In this document: positions 1 through 10,397 of the stretch, piece by piece
How the letters are laid out: the number at the start of each line of letters is the position of its first letter
Numbering within the stretch: position 1 is the first letter of the stretch
Source of the DNA: Hydractinia symbiolongicarpus
Lineage: Eukaryota > Cnidaria > Hydrozoa > Anthoathecata > Hydractiniidae
Reading direction: 5' to 3'
NCBI RefSeq assembly: GCF_029227915.1
Contig: NC_079878.1
Span: 2,854,001-2,918,000, forward strand
DNA: 64,000 bases
Notes under the pieces: model-generated
The model's database searches: none
What the model was told of the DNA's origin: nothing
The model's input: the letters and a program-made list of their open reading frames with translations, nothing else
Program-made: the position numbers and the translations under genes

Positions 1-373
1 CATGCGTTTTAGTGGTGAAAAGATAATTTAAAAAATCGGTTTGGAAATGAGTTTACTCACAGGGTACTTTCTTTGTATACATTTGACTATACGGGCCAAG
101 CCCGGGATTTACGGGAAATTGCGGGTTTTCGTTTGCCGGCGATTAAACTTCTTTTATTCATCGTCTCATCAAAAATGAAAACATTTCTGAAAACTACAAG
201 TCTCATGCGTTTTAGTGGCGAAAAAATAATTTAAAAAATCGTTCGGGAAATGAGTTTACTCCCTGGGTACCTTCTTTGTATACTTTTGACTATACCGGCC
301 GAGTCCGGGATTTACGGGAAATCGCGGGTTTTCGTTTGCCGGCGATTAAACTTCTTTTATTTAGCGTCTCATC

Positions 374-391
374 AAAAATGAAAACATTTTT
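374..391. other. Short perfect dyad A5TG-AAAA-CAT5 in the monomer tail (representative)
   Basis: A 7-bp perfect inverted repeat (AAAAATG / CATTTTT) with a 4-base loop lies at monomer position about +125 to +142. It recurs in most A-type monomers. Type B changes the right arm (ACATTTCTG), and monomers with AAAACACTTTT also break the pairing. Dyad symmetry is a recognised property of many centromeric satellites that lack CENP-B boxes, but a function here is inference. Confidence 0.65.
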
Positions 392-2888
392 AAAAACTAC
401 AAGTCTCATGGGCTTTAGTGGTGAAATAATAATTTAAAAATCGTTCGGGAAATGTGTTTGCTCCCTAGGTACTTCTTTTGTATACATTTGACTATACAGG
501 CCGAGTCCGGGGTTTACGGGAAATGGCGGGTTTTCGTTTGCCGGCGATTAAACTTCTTTTATTTAGCGTCTCATCAAAAATGAAAACATTTTTGTAAACT
601 ACAAGTCCCATGCGTTTTAGTGGTGAAAAAATAATTTAAAAAATCGTTCGGGAAATGAGTTTACTCCCTGGGTACTTTCTTTGTATACTTTTGACTATAC
701 GGGCCGAGTCCGGGGTTTACGGGAAATGGCGGGTTTTCGTTTGCCGGCGATTAAACTTCTTTTATTCAGCGTCTCATCAAAAATGAAAACATTTTTGAAA
801 ACTACAAGTCTCATGCGTTTTAGTGGTGAAAAGATAATTTAAAAACTCGGTTTGGAAATGAGTTTACTCACAGGGTACTTTCTTTGTATACATTTGACTA
901 TACGGGCCAAGCCCGGGATTTACGGGAAATTGCGGGTTTTCGTTTCCCGGCGATTAAACTTCTTTTATTCAGCGTCTCATCAAAAATGAAAACATTTCTG
1001 AAAACTACAAGTCTCATGCGTTTTAGTGGCGAAAAAATAATTTAAAAAATCGTTCGGGAAATGAGTTTACTCCCCGGGTACCTTCTTTGTATACTTTTGA
1101 CTATACGGGTCGAGTCCGGGATTTACGGGAAATCGCGGGTTTTCGTTTGCCGGCGATTAAACTTCTTTTATTCAGCGTCTCATCAAAAATGAAAACATTT
1201 TTAAAAACTACAAGTCTCATGGGCTTTAGTGGTGAAATAATAATTTAAAAAATCGTTTTGAAAATGAGTTTACTCACAGGGTACTTTCTTTGTATACATT
1301 CGACTATACGGGCCAAGCCCGGGATTTACGGGTAATCGCGGGTTTTCGTTTGCCGGCGATTAAACCACTTTCATTAAGCGTCTCATCCAAAATGAAAACA
1401 TCTCAGAAAACTACAAGTCTCATGCGTTTTAGTGGTGAAAAAATAATTTAAAAAATCGTTCGGGAAATCAGTTTACTCCCTGGGTACTTTCTTTATATAC
1501 ATTCAACTATACGGGCCAAGCCCGGGATTTGCGGGAAATTGCGGGTTTTCGTTTGCCGGCGATTAAACTTCTTTTATTCAGCGTCTCATCAAAAACGAAA
1601 ACACTTTTGAAAACTACAAGTCTCACGCGTTTTAGTGGTGAAAAAGTAATTTAAAAAATCGTTCGGAAAATGAGTTTGCTCCCTGGGTACTTTCTTTGTA
1701 TACTTTTGACTATACGGGCCAAGCCCGGGATTTTCGGGAAATCGCGGGTTTTCGTTTGCCGGCGATTAAACTTCTTTTATTCAGCGTCTCATCAAAAATG
1801 AAAACACTTTTGAAAACTACAAGTCTCATGCGTTTTAGTGGTGAAAAGATAATTAAAAAAAATCGTTTTGGAAATGAGTTTACTCCCTGGGTACTTTCTT
1901 TGTATACTTTTGACTATACGGGCCGAGTCCGGGATTTACGGCAAGTCGCGGGTTTTCGTTTGCCGCCGATTAAACTTCTTTTATTCAGCGTCTCATCAAA
2001 AATGAAAACATTTTTAAAAACTACAAGTCTCATGGGCTTTAGTGGTGAAATAATAATTTAAAAAATCGTTCGGGAAATGAGTTTACTCCCTGGGTACTTT
2101 CTTTGTATACTTTTGACTATACGGGCCGAGTCCGGGATTTACGGAAAATGGCAGGTTTTCGTTTGCCGGCGATTAAACGTCTTTTATTCAGCGTCTCATC
2201 AAAAATGAAAACATTTTTAAAAACTACAAGTCTCATGGGCTTTAGTGGTGAAATAATAATTTAAAAAATTGTTCGAGAAATGAGTTTACTCCCTAGGTAC
2301 TTTCTTTGTATACATTTGACTATACGGGCCGAGTCCGGGGTTTACGGGAAATGGCGGGTTTTCGTTTGCCGGCGATTAAACTTCTTTTATTCAACGTCCC
2401 ATCAAAAATGAAAACATTTTTGAAAACTACAAGTCTCATGCGTGTTAGTGGTGAAAAGATAATATAAAAAATCGTTTTGGAAATGAGTTTACTCACAGGG
2501 TACTTTCTTTGTATACATTCGACTATACGGGCCAAGTCCGGGATTTACGGGAAATCGCGTGTTTTCGTTTGCCGGCTATTAAACCACATTCATTAAGCGT
2601 GTCATCAAAAATGAAAACATTTCTGAAAACTGCAAATCTCATGGGATTTAGTGGTGAAATAATAATTTAAAAAATCGTTCGTGAAATGAGTTTACTCCCT
2701 GGGTACTTTCTTTGTATACTTTTGACTATACGGGCCGAGTCCAGGATTTACGGGAAATCGCAGGTTTTCGTTTGCCGGCGATTAAACTCCTTTTATTCAG
2801 CGTCTCATCAAAAATGAAAACATTTTTGATAACTACAAGTCTCATGCGTTTTAGTGGTGAAAAGATAATTTAAATAATCGTTTTGGAA

Positions 2889-3091
2889 ATGAGTTTACTC
2901 ACAGGGTACTTTCTTTGTATACATTCGACTATACGGGCCAAGCCCGGGATTTACGGGAAATCGCGGGTTTTCGTTTGCCGGCGATTAAACCACTTTCATT
3001 AAGCGTCTCATCAAAAATGAAAACATTTCTGCAAACTACAAGTCTCATGCGTTTTAGTGGTGAAAAAATAATTTAAAAAATCGTTCGGGAA
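2889..3091 (+). repeat. Representative monomer, type B
   Basis: A 203-bp unit preceded by CGTTTTGGAA. It has TTTACTCACAGGGTAC, TATACATTCGACTATACGGG, CCAAGCCCGGG, TTAAACCACTTTCATTAAG and ACATTTCTG. Type B differs from type A at many linked sites, so two old lineages coexist. B monomers are interspersed among A monomers at intervals set by each HOR and are not segregated into blocks. Confidence 0.9.
2935..2967 (+). other. Putative G-quadruplex motif in the monomer core (representative)
   Basis: Four GGG runs at 2935-2937, 2946-2948, 2955-2957 and 2965-2967 are separated by loops of 8, 6 and 7 bases. This is just beyond the strict 1-7-base loop rule. The arrangement recurs once per monomer on the + strand wherever the core is intact. 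Subtypes with GCAGG or CGGCCCGAAT lose the fourth or first run. Folding is inference; the run spacing is directly visible. Confidence 0.6.
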
Positions 3092-3294
3092 ATCAGTTTA
3101 CTCCCTGGGTACTTTCTTTATATACATTCAACTATACGGGCCAAGCCTGGGAATTACGGGAAATCGCGGGTTTTCGTTTGCCGGCGATTAAACTTCTTTT
3201 ATTCAGCGTCTCATCAAAAATGAAAACACTTTTAAAAACTACAAGTCTCACGCGTTTTAGTGGTGAAAAAATAATTTAAAAAATCGTTCGGGAA
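3092..3294 (+). repeat. Representative monomer, subtype with ATCAG box and TTATATACATTCAAC
   Basis: A 203-bp unit in which ATGAG is changed to ATCAG. Its GTATAC palindrome is changed to ATATAC (CTTTATATACATTCAAC), the core reads CCAAGCCTGGGAATTACGGG, and the end reads TCTCACGCGTTTTAG. This subtype occurs near 1,468, 3,091, 4,106, 21,520, 24,363, 25,176, 28,430, 36,343 and 37,555, with degenerate relatives near 38,770 and 41,010. I did not see it past about 41 kb. Confidence 0.87.
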
Positions 3295-4639
3295 ATGAGT
3301 TTACTCCCTCTGTACTTTCTTTGTATACTTTTGACTATTCGGGCCAAGCCCGGGATTTACGGGAAATCGCGGGTTTTCGTTTGCCGGCGATTAAACTTCT
3401 TTTATTCAGCGTCTCATCAAAAATGAAAACATTTTTGAAACCTACAAGTCTTATGCGTTTTAGTGGTGAAAAGATAATTTAAAAAATCGTTCTGGAAATG
3501 AGTTTACTCACAGGGTACTTTCTTTGTATACTTTTGACTATACGGGCCAAGCCCGGGATTTACGGGAAATCGCGGGTTTTCGTTTGCCGGCGATTAAACT
3601 TCTTTTATTCAGCGTCTCATCACAAATGAAAACACTTTTGAAAACTACAAGTCTCATGCGTTTTAGTGGTGAAAAGATAATTTAAAAAATCGTTTTGGAA
3701 ATGAGTTTACTCACAGGTTACTTTCTTTGTATACATTCGACTATACGGGCCAAGCCCGGGATTTACGGGAAATCGCGGGTTTTCGTTTGCCGGCGATTAA
3801 ACAACTTTCATTAAGCGTCTCCTCAAAAATGAAAACATTCTTGAAAACTAAAAGTCTTATGCTTTTTAGTGGTGAAAAAATAATTTAAATAATCGTTTTG
3901 GAAATGAGTTTACTCACAGGGTACTTTCTTTGTATACATTCGACTATACGGGCCAAGCCCGGGATTTACGGGAAATCGCGGGTTTTCGTTTGCCGGCGAT
4001 TAAACCACCTTCATTAAGCGTCTCATCAAAAATGAAAACATTTCTGCAAACTACAAGTCTCATGCGTTTTAGTGGTGAAAAAATAATTTAAAAAATCGTT
4101 CGGGAAATCAGTTTACTCCCTGGGTACTTTCTTTATATACATTCAACTATACGGGCCAAGCCTGGGAATTATGGGAAATCGCGGGTTTTCGTTTGCCGGC
4201 GATTAAACTTCTTTTATTCAGCGTCTCATCAAAAATGAAAACACTTTTAAAAACTACAAGTCTCACGCGTTTTAGTGGTGAAAAAATAATTTAAAAAATC
4301 GTTCGGGAAATGAGTTTACTCCCTCTGTACTTTCTTTGTATACTTTTGACTATTCGGGCCAAGCCCGGGATTTACGGGAAATCGCGGGCTTTCGTTTGCC
4401 GGCGATTAAACTTCTTTTATTCAGCGTCTCATCAAAAATTAAAACATTTTTGAAACCTACAAGTCTTATGCGTTTTAGTGGTGAAAAGATAATTTAAAAA
4501 ATCGTTCTGGAAATGAGTTTACTCACAGGGTACTTTCTTTGTATACTTTTGACTATACGGGCCAAGCCCGGGATTTACGGGAAATCGCGGGTTTTCGTTT
4601 GCCGGCGATTAAACTTCTTTTATTCAGCGTCTCATCAAA

Positions 4640-5650
4640 AATGAAAACACTTTTGAAAACTACAAGTCTCATGCGTTTTAGTGGTGAAAAAATAATTTAA
4701 AAAATCGTTCGGGAAATGAGTTTACTCCCTGTGTACTTTCTTTTTATACTTTTGACTATACGGGCCGAGTCCGGGACTTACGGGAAATCGTGGGTTTTCG
4801 TGTGCCGGCGATTAAACTTCTTTTATTGAGCGTCCCATCAAAAATGAAAACATTTTTAAAAACTACAAGTCTCATGCGTTTTAGTGGTGAAAAAATATTA
4901 TAAAAAATCGTTCGGGAAATGCGTTTACTCCCTGGGTACTTTCTTTGTATACTTTTGACTATACGGGCCGAGTGCGGGGTTTACGGGAAATGGCGGGTTT
5001 TCGTTTGCCGGCGATTAAACTTCTTTTAATAAGCGTCTCATCAAAAATGAAAATATTTTTGAAAACTACAAGTCTCATGCGTTTTAGTGGTGAAAAAATA
5101 ATTTAAAAAATCGTTTTGGAAATGAGTTTAATCACAGGGTACTTTCTTTGTATACATGGGAAATGAGTTTACTCCCCGGGTACTTTCTTTGTATACTTTT
5201 GACTATATGGGCCGAGTCCGGGGTTTACAGGAAATCGCAGGTTTTCGTTTGCCGGCGAATAAGCTTCTTTTATTCAGCGTCTCATCAAAAATGAAAACAT
5301 TTTTAAAAACTACAAGTCTCATGGGCTTTAGTGGTTAAATAATAATTTAAAAAATCGTTCGGGAAATGAGTTTACTCCCTGGGTACTTTCTTTGTATGCA
5401 TTTGACTATACATGCCAAGCCCGGGATTTACGGAAAATCGCGGGTTTTCGTTTGCCGGCGATTAAACTTCTTTTATTGAGCGTCTCATCAAAAATGAAAA
5501 CATTTTTGAAAACTACAAGTCTCATGCGTTTTAGTGGTGAAAAGATAATTTAAAAAAACGTTCGGGAAATGCGTTTACTCCCTGGGTACTTTCTTTTTAT
5601 ACTTTTGACTATACGGGCCGAGTGCGGGGTTTACGGGAAATGGCGGGTTT
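4640..5650 (+). repeat. Junction region ahead of the 3,977-bp HOR array
   Basis: These monomers resemble pieces of the 3,977-bp HOR (CTTTTTATAC, CGTGGGTTTTCGTGTGCC, GAAAAAATATTATAAAAAATC) but do not align to it with one offset. It contains the first truncated 41-bp unit. The next truncated unit is only 1,258 bp on, against 1,461 bp at the equivalent spacing inside the array, which is one 203-bp monomer fewer. Confidence 0.65.
5122..5162 (+). repeat. Truncated 41-bp monomer (1 of 13)
   Basis: The interval between successive ATGAG boxes is 41 bp where 203 is normal. The junction reads TATACATGGGAAATGAG, so 162 bp from the middle of the monomer to near its end are absent. The unit carries TTTAATCACAGGG, where normal B monomers have TTTACTCACAGGG, a linked marker found in nearly all truncated units. 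Confidence 0.92.
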
Positions 5651-6379
5651 TCGTTTGCCGGCGATTAAACTTCTTTTATTCCGCGTCTCATCAAAAATGA
5701 AAACATTTTTAAAAACTACAAGTCTCATGGGCTTTAGTGGTGAAATAATAATTTAAAAAATCGTTCGGGAAATGAGTTTACTCCCTGGGTACCTTCTTTG
5801 TATACTTTTGACTATACGGCCGAGTCCGGGATTTACGGGAAATCGCGGGTTTTCGTTTGCCGGCGATTAAACTTCTTTTATTCAGCGTCTCATCAAAAAT
5901 GAAAACACTTTTGAAAACTACAAGTCTCATGCGTTTTAGTGGTGAAAAAATAATTTAAAAAATCGTTCGGGAAATGAGTTTACTCCCTGGGTACTTTCTT
6001 TTTATACTTTTGACTATACGGGCCGAGTCCGGGACTTACGGGAAATCGTGGGTTTTCGTGTGCCGGCGATTAAACTTCTTTTATTGAGCGTCCAATCAAA
6101 AATGAAAACATTTTTAAAAACTACAAGTCTCATGCGTTTTAGTGGTGAAAAAATATTATAAAAAATCGTTCGGGAAATGCGTTTACTCCCTGGGTACTTT
6201 CTTTGTATACTTTTGACTATACGGGCCGAGTCCGGGGTTTACGGGAAATGGCGGGTTTTCGTTTGCCGGCGATTAAACTTCTTTTAATAAGCGTCTCATC
6301 AAAAATGAAAACTTTTTTGAAAACTACAAGTCTTATGCGTTTTAGTGGTGAAAAAATAATTTAAAAAATCGTTTTGGAA

Positions 6380-6420
6380 ATGAGTTTAATCATAGGGTAC
6401 TTTCTTTGTATACATGGGAA
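6380..6420 (+). repeat. Truncated 41-bp monomer (2 of 13)
   Basis: Same junction as the unit at 5,122, with the private variant TTTAATCATAGGG. It is followed by TTTACTTACCGGG, a variant repeated at 10,397 and 14,374. Confidence 0.92.
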
Positions 6421-7841
6421 ATGAGTTTACTTACCGGGTACTTTCTTTGTATACTTTTGACTATATGGGCCGAGTCCGGGGTTTACGGGAAATCGCAGGT
6501 TTTCGTTTGCCGGCGATTAAACTTCTTTTATTCAGCGTCTCATCAAAAATGAAAACATTTTTGTAAACTACAAGTCCCATGCGTTTTAGTGGTGAAAAAA
6601 TAATATAAAAAATCGTTTGGGAAATGGGTTTACTCCCTGGGTACTTTCTTTGTATACTTTTGATTATACGGGCCGAGTCCGGGGTTTACGGGAAATGGCG
6701 GGTTTTCGTTTGCCGGCGATTAAACTTCTTTTATTCAGCGTCTCATCAAAAATGAAAACATTTTTGAAAACTACAAGTCTCATGCGTTTTAGTGGTGAAA
6801 AGATACTTTAAAAAATCGTTTTGGAAATAAGTTTACTCACAGGGTACTTTCTTTGTATACATTTGACTATACAGGCCAAGCCCGGGATTTACGAGAAATC
6901 GCGGGTTTTCGTTAGCCGGCGATTAAACCACTTTCATTAGGCGTCTCATCAAAAATGAAAACATTTCTGAAAACTACAGGTCTCATGCGTTTTAGTGGTG
7001 AAAAAATAATTTAAAAAATTGTTCGGGAAATGAGTTTAATCCCTGGGTACTTTCTTTGTATACTTTTGACTATACGGGCCGAGTCGGGGATTTACGGGAA
7101 GTCGCGGGTTTTTGTTTGCCGGCGATTAAACTTCTTTTATTCAGCGTCTCATCAAAAATGAAAACATTTTTAAAAACTACAAGTCTCATGGGCTTTAGTG
7201 GTTAAATAATAATTTAAAAAATCGTTCGGGAAATGAGTTTACTCCCTGGGTACTTTCTTTGTATGCATTCGACTATACGGGCCAAGCCAGGGATTTACGG
7301 GAAATCGCGGGTTTTCGTTTGCCGGCAATTAAACCACTTTCATTAAGCGTCTCATCAAAAATGAAAACATTTCTGAAAACTACAGGTCTCATGCGTTTTA
7401 GTGGTGAAAAAATAATTTAAAAAATCGTTCGGGAAATGAGTTTACTCCCTGGGTGCTTTCTTTGTATACTTTTGACTATACGGGCCGAGTCCGGGATTTA
7501 CGGGAAATCGCAGGTTTTTGTTTGCCGGCGATTAAACTTCTTTTATTCAGCGTCTCATCAAAAATGAAAACACTTTTGAAAACTACAAGTCTCATGCGTT
7601 TTAGTGGTGAAAAAATAATTTAAAAAATCGTTCGGGAAATGAGTTTACTCCCTGAGTACTTTCTTTTTATACTTTTGACTATACGGGCCGAGTCCGGGGT
7701 TTACGGGAAATGGCGGGTTTTCGTTTGCCGGCCATTAAACTTCTTTTAATAAGCGTCTCATCAAAAATGAAAACATTTTTGAAAACTACAAGTCTCATGC
7801 GTTTTAGTGGTGAAAAAATAATTTAAAAAATCGTTTTGGAA

Positions 7842-7882
7842 ATGAGTTTAATCACAGGGTACTTTCTTTGTATACATGGGAA
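7842..7882 (+). repeat. Truncated 41-bp monomer (3 of 13)
   Basis: Same TATACATGGGAAATGAG junction; the counterpart lies 3,977 bp downstream at 11,819. Confidence 0.92.
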
Positions 7883-8895
7883 ATGAGTTTACTCCCCGGG
7901 TACTTTCTTTGTATACTTTTGACTATATGGGCCGAGTCCGGGGTTTACGGGAAATCGCAGGTTTTCGTTTACCGGCGATTAAACTTCTTTTATTCAGCGT
8001 CTCATCAAAAATGAAAACATTTTTGTAAACTACAAGTCCCATGCGTTTAGTGGTGAAAAAATAATATAAAAAATCGTTCGGGAAATGGGTTTACTCCCTG
8101 GGTACTTTCTTTGTATACTTTTGACAATACTCCCCGAATCCGGGATTTACGGGAAGTCGCTGGTTTTCGTTTGCCGGTGATTAAACTTCTTTTATTCCGC
8201 GTCTCATCAAAAATGAAAACATTTTTAAAAACTACAAGTCTCATGGGCTTTAGTGGTGAAATAATAATTTAAAAAATCGTTCGGGAAATGAGTTTACTCC
8301 CTGGGTACCTTCTTTGTATACTTTTGACTATACGGCCGAGTCCGGGATTTACGGGAAATCGCGGGTTTTCGTTTGCCGGCGATTAAACTTCTTTTATTCA
8401 GCGTCTCATCAAAAATGAAAACACTTTTGAAAACTACAAGTCTCATGCGTTTTAGTGGTGAAAAAATAATTTAAAAAATCGTTCGGGAAATGAGTTTACT
8501 CCCTGGGTACTTTCTTTTTATACTTTTGACTATACGGGCCCAGTCCGGGACTTACGGGAAATCGTGGGTTTTCGTGTGCCGGCGATTAAACATCTTTTAT
8601 TGAGCGTCCCATCAAAAATGAAAACATTTTTAAAAACTACAAGTCTCATGCGTTTTAGTGGTGAAAAAATATTATAAAAAATCGTTCGGGAAATGCGTTT
8701 ACTCCCTGGGTACTTTCTTTGTATACTTTTGACTATACGGGCCGAGTCCGGGGTTTACGGGAAATGGCGGGTTTTCGTTTGCCGGCGATTAAACTTCTTT
8801 TAATAAGCGTCTCATCAAAAATGAAAACATTTTTGAAAACTACAAGTCTCATGCGTTTTAGTGGTGAAAAAATAATTTAAAAAATCGTTTTGGAA

Positions 8896-8936
8896 ATGAG
8901 TTTAATCACAGGGTACTTTCTTTGTATACATGGGAA
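8896..8936 (+). repeat. Truncated 41-bp monomer (4 of 13)
   Basis: Same junction, 1,054 bp after the previous unit; the counterpart is at 12,873. Confidence 0.92.
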
Positions 8937-10356
8937 ATGAGTTTACTCCCCGGGTACTTTCTTTGTATACTTTTGACTATATGGGCCGAGTCCGGGGTTT
9001 ACGGGAAATCGCAGGTTTTCGTTTGCCGGCGATTAAACTTCTTTTATTCAGCGTCTCATCAAAAATGAAAACATTTTTGTAAACTACAAGTCCCATGCGT
9101 TTTAGTGGTGAAAAAATAATATAAAAAATCGTTCGGGAAATGGGTTTACTCCCTGGGTACTTTCTTTTTATACATTTGATTATACGGGCCGAGTCCGGGG
9201 TTTACGGGAAATGGCGGGTTTTCGTTTGCCGGCGATTAAACTTCTTTTATTCAGCGTCTCATCAAAAATGAAAACATTTTTGAAAACTACAAGTCTCATG
9301 CGTTTTAGTGGTGAAAAGATAATTTAAAAAATCGTTTTGGAAATGAGTTTACTCACAGGGTACTTTCTTTGTATACATTTGACTATACGGGCCAAACCCT
9401 GGATTTACGGGAAATCGCGGGTTTTCGTTTGCCGGCGATTAAACCACTTTCATTAAACGTCTCATCAAAAATGAAAACATTTCTGAAAACTACAAGTCTC
9501 ATGCGTTTTAGTGGTGAAAAAATAATTTAAAAAATCGTTCGGGAAATAAGTTTACTCCCTGGGTACTTTCTTTGTATACTTTTGACAATACTCCCCGAAT
9601 CCGGGATTTACGGGAAGTCGCTGGTTTTCGTTTGCCGGCGATTAAACTTCTTTTATTCCGCGTCTCATCAAAAATGAAAACATTTTTAAAAACTACAAGT
9701 CTCTTGGGCTTTAGTGGTGAAATAATAATTTAAAAAATCGTTCGGGAAATGAGTTTACTCCCTGGGTACCTTCTTTGTATACTTTTGACTATACGGCCGA
9801 GTCCGGGATTTACGGGAAATCGCGGGTTTTCGTTTGCCGGCGATTAAACTTCTTTTATTCAGCGTCTCATCAAAAATGAAAACACTTTTGAAAACTACAA
9901 GTCTCATGCGTTTTAGTGGTGAAAAAATAATTTAAAAAATCGTTCGGGAAATGAGTTTACTCCCTGGGTACTTTCTTTTTATACTTTTGACTATACGGGC
10001 CGAGTCCGGGACTTACGGGAAATCGTGGGTTTTCGTGTGCCGGCGATTAAACTTCTTTTATTGAGCGTCCAATCAAAAATGAAAACATTTTTAAAAACTA
10101 CAAGTCTCATGCGTTTTAGTGGTGAAAAAATATTATAAAAAATCGTTCGGGAAATGCGTTTACTCCCTGGGTACTTTCTTTGTATACTTTTGACTATACG
10201 GGCCGAGTCCGGGGTTTACGGGAAATGGCGGGTTTTCGTTTGCCGGCGATTAAACTTCTTTTAATAAACGTCTCATCAAAAATGAAAACTTTTTTGAAAA
10301 CTACAAGTCTCATGCGTTTTAGTGGTGAAAAAATAATTTAAAAAATCGTTTTGGAA

Positions 10357-10397
10357 ATGAGTTTAATCACAGGGTACTTTCTTTGTATACATGGGAA
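10357..10397 (+). repeat. Truncated 41-bp monomer (5 of 13)
   Basis: Same junction; counterparts at 6,380 and 14,334. Confidence 0.92.

Larger units (their letters stand above)
1..4640 (+). repeat. Segment 1, first copy of a duplicated multi-monomer block
   Basis: This segment matches 18,632-24,880 monomer by monomer. The offset is 18,631-18,632 up to about 1,430, then 18,429 (one monomer missing from the downstream copy), then 20,256 after a 1,827-bp duplication inside the downstream copy. Shared private variants include GGTTTGG at the start, CATCTCAGAAAAC near 1,398, CGTGTTAG near 2,442 and AAAAATTAAAAC near 4,436. Internal HORs are an 811-bp 4-mer (1-811, then 812 on) and a 1,015-bp 5-mer. 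Confidence 0.85.
2889..4918 (+). repeat. Tandem 5-monomer HOR, 1,015-bp period
   Basis: The ATCAG-box subtype sits at 3,091 and 4,106, exactly 1,015 bp (5 x 203) apart. The surrounding monomers match in order: B, ATCAG subtype, CCCTCTGTAC monomer, then CTGGAAATGAG monomer. Similarity fades at the far end, where sequence typical of the next segment begins near 4,700, so the second copy is incomplete. Confidence 0.75.
5650..9626 (+). repeat. 3,977-bp higher-order repeat, copy 1
   Basis: Nineteen full monomers, three 41-bp truncated units and three single-base deletions give 3,977 bp. The deletions are TATACGGCCGAG at 5,816 and 8,332 and ATGCGTTTAG near 8,041. Every private variant checked recurs 3,977 bp later, including GTTAGCCGG near 6,911, CTTACCGGG near 6,430, TCCAATC near 6,091 and GCCGGTGATT near 8,172. 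Near identity to copy 2 suggests recent amplification. It also contains an internal 1,461-bp sub-repeat (from 8,332 to 9,793). Confidence 0.9.

Noticed and set aside
29-80. TATA-box promoter at TTTGTATAC
   Set aside because: It is present in nearly every monomer with no downstream gene. Satellite transcription is possible but cannot be supported from sequence.
244-262. CENP-B box
   Set aside because: TTCGGGAAATGAG matches the TTCGNNNNA half of the motif but lacks the required CGGG; TTTCGTTTGCCGGCG also fails at the central A and the CGGG. No monomer I examined carries the full motif.
311-330. Telomere-like repeat (TTTACGGG resembling plant TTTAGGG)
   Set aside because: It occurs once per monomer as part of the G-rich core and is not tandem.
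1696-2061. 121-codon open frame, with a near-identical one at 20,125-20,490
   Set aside because: It is two satellite monomers read in one frame because of a one-base A-tract change. It has no codon bias, no start context and no domain, and the peptide is itself a repeat of the monomer translation.
5122-5162. Truncated units as insertion or attachment sites of a mobile element
   Set aside because: The short spacing is a simple 162-bp internal deletion with one shared junction. Nothing is inserted, and no inverted or direct repeats flank it.
6617-6811. 64-65-codon open frames recurring at 6,617, 10,594, 16,438, 53,009, 59,787 and 63,278 (+ strand) and at 8,047, 12,024, 49,083, 50,299, 51,922, 56,671 and 59,959 (- strand)
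   Set aside because: Each is one monomer long and bounded by the stop codons found in each monomer. Since 203 is not a multiple of 3, the frame shifts at each unit. Conservation of the peptides only reflects DNA homogenisation.
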